Below the pieces are notes generated by a model. That model ran no database searches and was not told where the DNA came from. It was given only the letters and a program-made list of their open reading frames with translations. A stretch of 64,000 nucleotides of DNA from positions 159,678 through 223,677 of the forward strand of contig JAZQMQ010000016.1 of the NCBI GenBank assembly GCA_045543555.1. Reading direction: 5' to 3'. The translations under genes and the position numbers were made by a program. Below, one piece after another: positions 62,398-64,000 of the stretch. This DNA is from Colimorpha_A sp045543555. Lineage in GTDB: Bacteria; Bacillota; Clostridia; Oscillospirales; CAG-272. The first letter of the stretch is position 1, and every line of letters begins with the position of its first letter.

Positions 62398-62459
62398 TCT
62401 TTGTTTACTGCATACCAACCATTGAGGGCGCCTTAGTCGGCGCCCTCTTTTCGTTTTGC
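62398..62459 (+). repeat. 62-base element, copy B (terminator-like)
   Basis: Second copy of the element at 61589-61650, with a perfect hairpin GAGGGCGCC-TTAGTC-GGCGCCCTC and TTTT. It terminates the acetyltransferase gene, and its right half encodes the last codons of the recombinase on the other strand. Confidence 0.8.
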
Positions 62460-63893
62460 TTTCTCTTCCGCGATCTCCGCTTTCTTTTCGGCGATCATTT
62501 CGGCGAGCTTGGTTTCGCATTGCTCTCGCGTTTCGGCGTAGATGTTGAACTTCTTCCGCTTGCCGTTTGGCAGTCTTGGATAGAAGCTGCCTTCCCAGAG
62601 GTGATCGTTGATCTGATAGATGCATCCGGTGCCAGACTTGCGGATCTTTCTCGGGACGGGCTCGGGATGTGGCTCTGTGGGCTCGTACGTTGCGTTTACG
62701 GGCGTGTTTGTGCTTACCGTGGGTGTTTGCTTGATCTCGGGCATCTGCGCGTCCGTACCGCCGATCTTGCGGTCGATGTTCACCGCCGCCTGCATCTGCA
62801 TCGTATCGGTCATATGGCTGTAGATATCAAGCGTGGTCGCGGCAGACACGTGACCGATGGTCGCCGACAAGGTTTTGACATCCATTCCGTTTTCCAGCGC
62901 CATTGTTGCGAAGGTGTGGCGCAGGTCGTGGAAGCGGACGCGCTTACAACCCGCACGGCGAAGGATCCTTCCGAGGATATCGCTCGTTCCCGTGGGATAC
63001 CTCGGCGAGTCGGGATTTTGCGGTGACGGGAACATCCATCTTGAATCCACCGTTTTCTTATACTCCTTCAGCACCTCCGTAAGCGACGGCGGAAGCACGA
63101 TGGTGCGTACCGACGATTTCGTTTTCGGCACGGATATTTCCAGCTTGCCGTCCACGGCGCACACCTGACGGCAGACGTGAAGCTCGCCCGTGCGGAAGTT
63201 GAGGTCATCCCACATCAGCCCGAGCATCTCGCCTCGGCGCATCCCCGTGCCGAGCTCCAGCAGGAAGAATTCATAGAAGCCATCCTCCTTGGCTTGCTTC
63301 AGGAACCGCCCGAGATCCTCCCTCGACAGCACCTGCATTTCGTGAGCTTTCTTCGGCGGGAGCTTACAGCCGATGGCAGGATTGGTACGGATGAGCCCGT
63401 CCTCCACCGCCTTTTCCAGCGCCGAGCGACAGCTTGCGTGGCAGGCGCGCACCATTCGGTCGGACAGCTCGGGACCGTACTGCTCCACGCGGATCTTCCG
63501 TCCGTTTTTCTTCAGCCGAGCATAGAACTGCTGCAGATCGTTCTGCGACAGCTTGTTCAGCGGGATCTTGCCGATCTCGGGGATGATGTGATCGTAGATG
63601 CGGTTCTCGTAGTTTTGCTGAGTCAGCGGGCGGACGGCGGGCTTGCAGAAGTTCTCGTACCAGAAGTCGATATAGTCGCCGAAGAGCATATCCGGCTTGC
63701 ACCGCGTGCTCGGCGGTCGGTACTCCTCACGAAGCTTTTCCAGCTTCTCGGCGCACTCGGTCTTGGTTTTGGCAAGTACGTTTTTGGTCTTCGGCAGACC
63801 TTTGTCATCGTAGCCGACGACGACTCGACCTTCCCATCGTCCGTCCTTGCGTTGCCTTAACAGACCTTTTCCATTCTTCCTACGTTTAGCCAT
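62433..63893 (-). CDS. Tyrosine recombinase/integrase with two arm-binding domains
   Basis: 486 residues. The order is an N-terminal AP2-like arm-binding domain (RKDGRWEGRVVVGYDDKG), a SAM-like core-binding domain (LTQQNYENRIYDHIIPEIG), the catalytic domain with R in GTGMRRGE, HDLRH, IGHVSAATTLDIYSHM containing the nucleophile Tyr, a Pro/Thr linker, and a second AP2-like domain at the C terminus (NDHLWEGSFYPRLPNGKRKK). The C-terminal copy is unusual. The gene overlaps the end of a second recombinase gene by 8 bases (ATGGCTAA). It probably mobilises the element extending to the right. Confidence 0.92.
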   Translation of the reverse strand: MAKRRKNGKGLLRQRKDGRWEGRVVVGYDDKGLPKTKNVLAKTKTECAEKLEKLREEYRPPSTRCKPDMLFGDYIDFWYENFCKPAVRPLTQQNYENRIYDHIIPEIGKIPLNKLSQNDLQQFYARLKKNGRKIRVEQYGPELSDRMVRACHASCRSALEKAVEDGLIRTNPAIGCKLPPKKAHEMQVLSREDLGRFLKQAKEDGFYEFFLLELGTGMRRGEMLGLMWDDLNFRTGELHVCRQVCAVDGKLEISVPKTKSSVRTIVLPPSLTEVLKEYKKTVDSRWMFPSPQNPDSPRYPTGTSDILGRILRRAGCKRVRFHDLRHTFATMALENGMDVKTLSATIGHVSAATTLDIYSHMTDTMQMQAAVNIDRKIGGTDAQMPEIKQTPTVSTNTPVNATYEPTEPHPEPVPRKIRKSGTGCIYQINDHLWEGSFYPRLPNGKRKKFNIYAETREQCETKLAEMIAEKKAEIAEEKAKRKEGAD

Positions 63894-64000
63894 TGCCGTC
63901 CTCCTTGATGATCAGGTCATCGAGGAACCCGCCCACGATCTTTGACGCGCGCTTTTGCATATCGGTTGTCACGTGGGTGTAGGTGTCGAGAGTGAAGCTT
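63886..64000 (-). CDS. Second tyrosine recombinase, C-terminal end only (5' beyond window)
   Basis: The minus-strand frame entering from the right edge reads FTLDTYTHVTTDMQKRASKI and ends with a TAA at 63886-63888. LDTYTHV is the typical catalytic-Tyr box at the end of integrases. Its last 8 bases overlap the start of the downstream recombinase, whose ribosome site (AAGGAGG) lies inside it, so the two are translated in tandem. Confidence 0.8.
   Translation of the reverse strand, partial: SFTLDTYTHVTTDMQKRASKIVGGFLDDLIIKEDGNG

Noticed and set aside
61589..62459. Integron attC sites
   Set aside because: The repeats lack the paired core sites of attC and end in a terminator hairpin with a T tract; the recombinase also lacks integron-type context.
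63177..63860. 227-codon plus-strand frame opposite the recombinase
   Set aside because: It is a shadow of the GC-rich recombinase gene; the opposite frame has complete domain structure.

Overview
This window reads as chromosomal DNA from an endospore-forming, anaerobic Firmicute (Clostridia, probably an uncultured gut lineage related to Oscillospirales or Christensenellales). The grounds are: spore maturation genes spmA/spmB and a SpoVT/AbrB-type regulator; rubrerythrin; the dgt-dnaG-rpoD block; a Firmicute division cluster (yggS-sepF-yggT-divIVA-ileS-lspA-rluD); strong GGAGG ribosome binding sites; and TTGACA/TATAAT promoters with 17-base spacers. No rRNA genes and no CRISPR array were seen. 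Left part (1-34 kb): a heterodimeric ABC exporter cut by the left edge; a Nudix-DUF1015 fusion; a repeat-bearing zinc-ribbon membrane protein; tspO; rpmE; hflX-yigZ; dgt-dnaG-rpoD; a large solute-binding-like lipoprotein; rubrerythrin; a MATE exporter; a decayed stretch (AraC, DMT transporter and oxidoreductase remnants); a phosphatase; a core-deleted GH2 glycosidase; the KtrAB potassium uptake pair; nitroreductase and free-methionine sulfoxide reductase; thioredoxin with a ferredoxin-thioredoxin-reductase-like partner; a PfkB kinase; a ClpP-like protease; PduL; an XRE-ImmA pair; and spmA/spmB. Middle part (34-59 kb): an AbrB-like regulator, the surface lipoproteins CapA and VanY, then a roughly 19-kb run of minus-strand genes from queA down to mgsA. 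This run joins tRNA modification (queA, miaA), cell division (sepF, yggT, divIVA), aminoacyl-tRNA synthetases (ileS, metG), lipoprotein processing (lspA) and NAD and methylglyoxal metabolism (pncB, mgsA). It is followed by plus-strand dapA and proS. Right part (59.4-64 kb): accessory DNA around a tRNA-Pro(UGG) gene. It holds a glycosidase remnant, a promoter that feeds a long hairpin, an unrecognised AT-rich gene, an acetyltransferase with a structured leader and an amber stop, a 62-base element repeated after both cargo genes, and two overlapping tyrosine recombinase genes running off the right edge. This looks like one end of an integrated mobile element. A recurring theme is genes broken by a single lesion (in-frame stop, one-base shift, internal deletion). 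Some may be sequencing errors, but two deserve a biological test: the TGA in the CHC motif of the FTR-like protein beside thioredoxin (selenocysteine candidate), and the repeated 3' elements beside the tandem recombinases.
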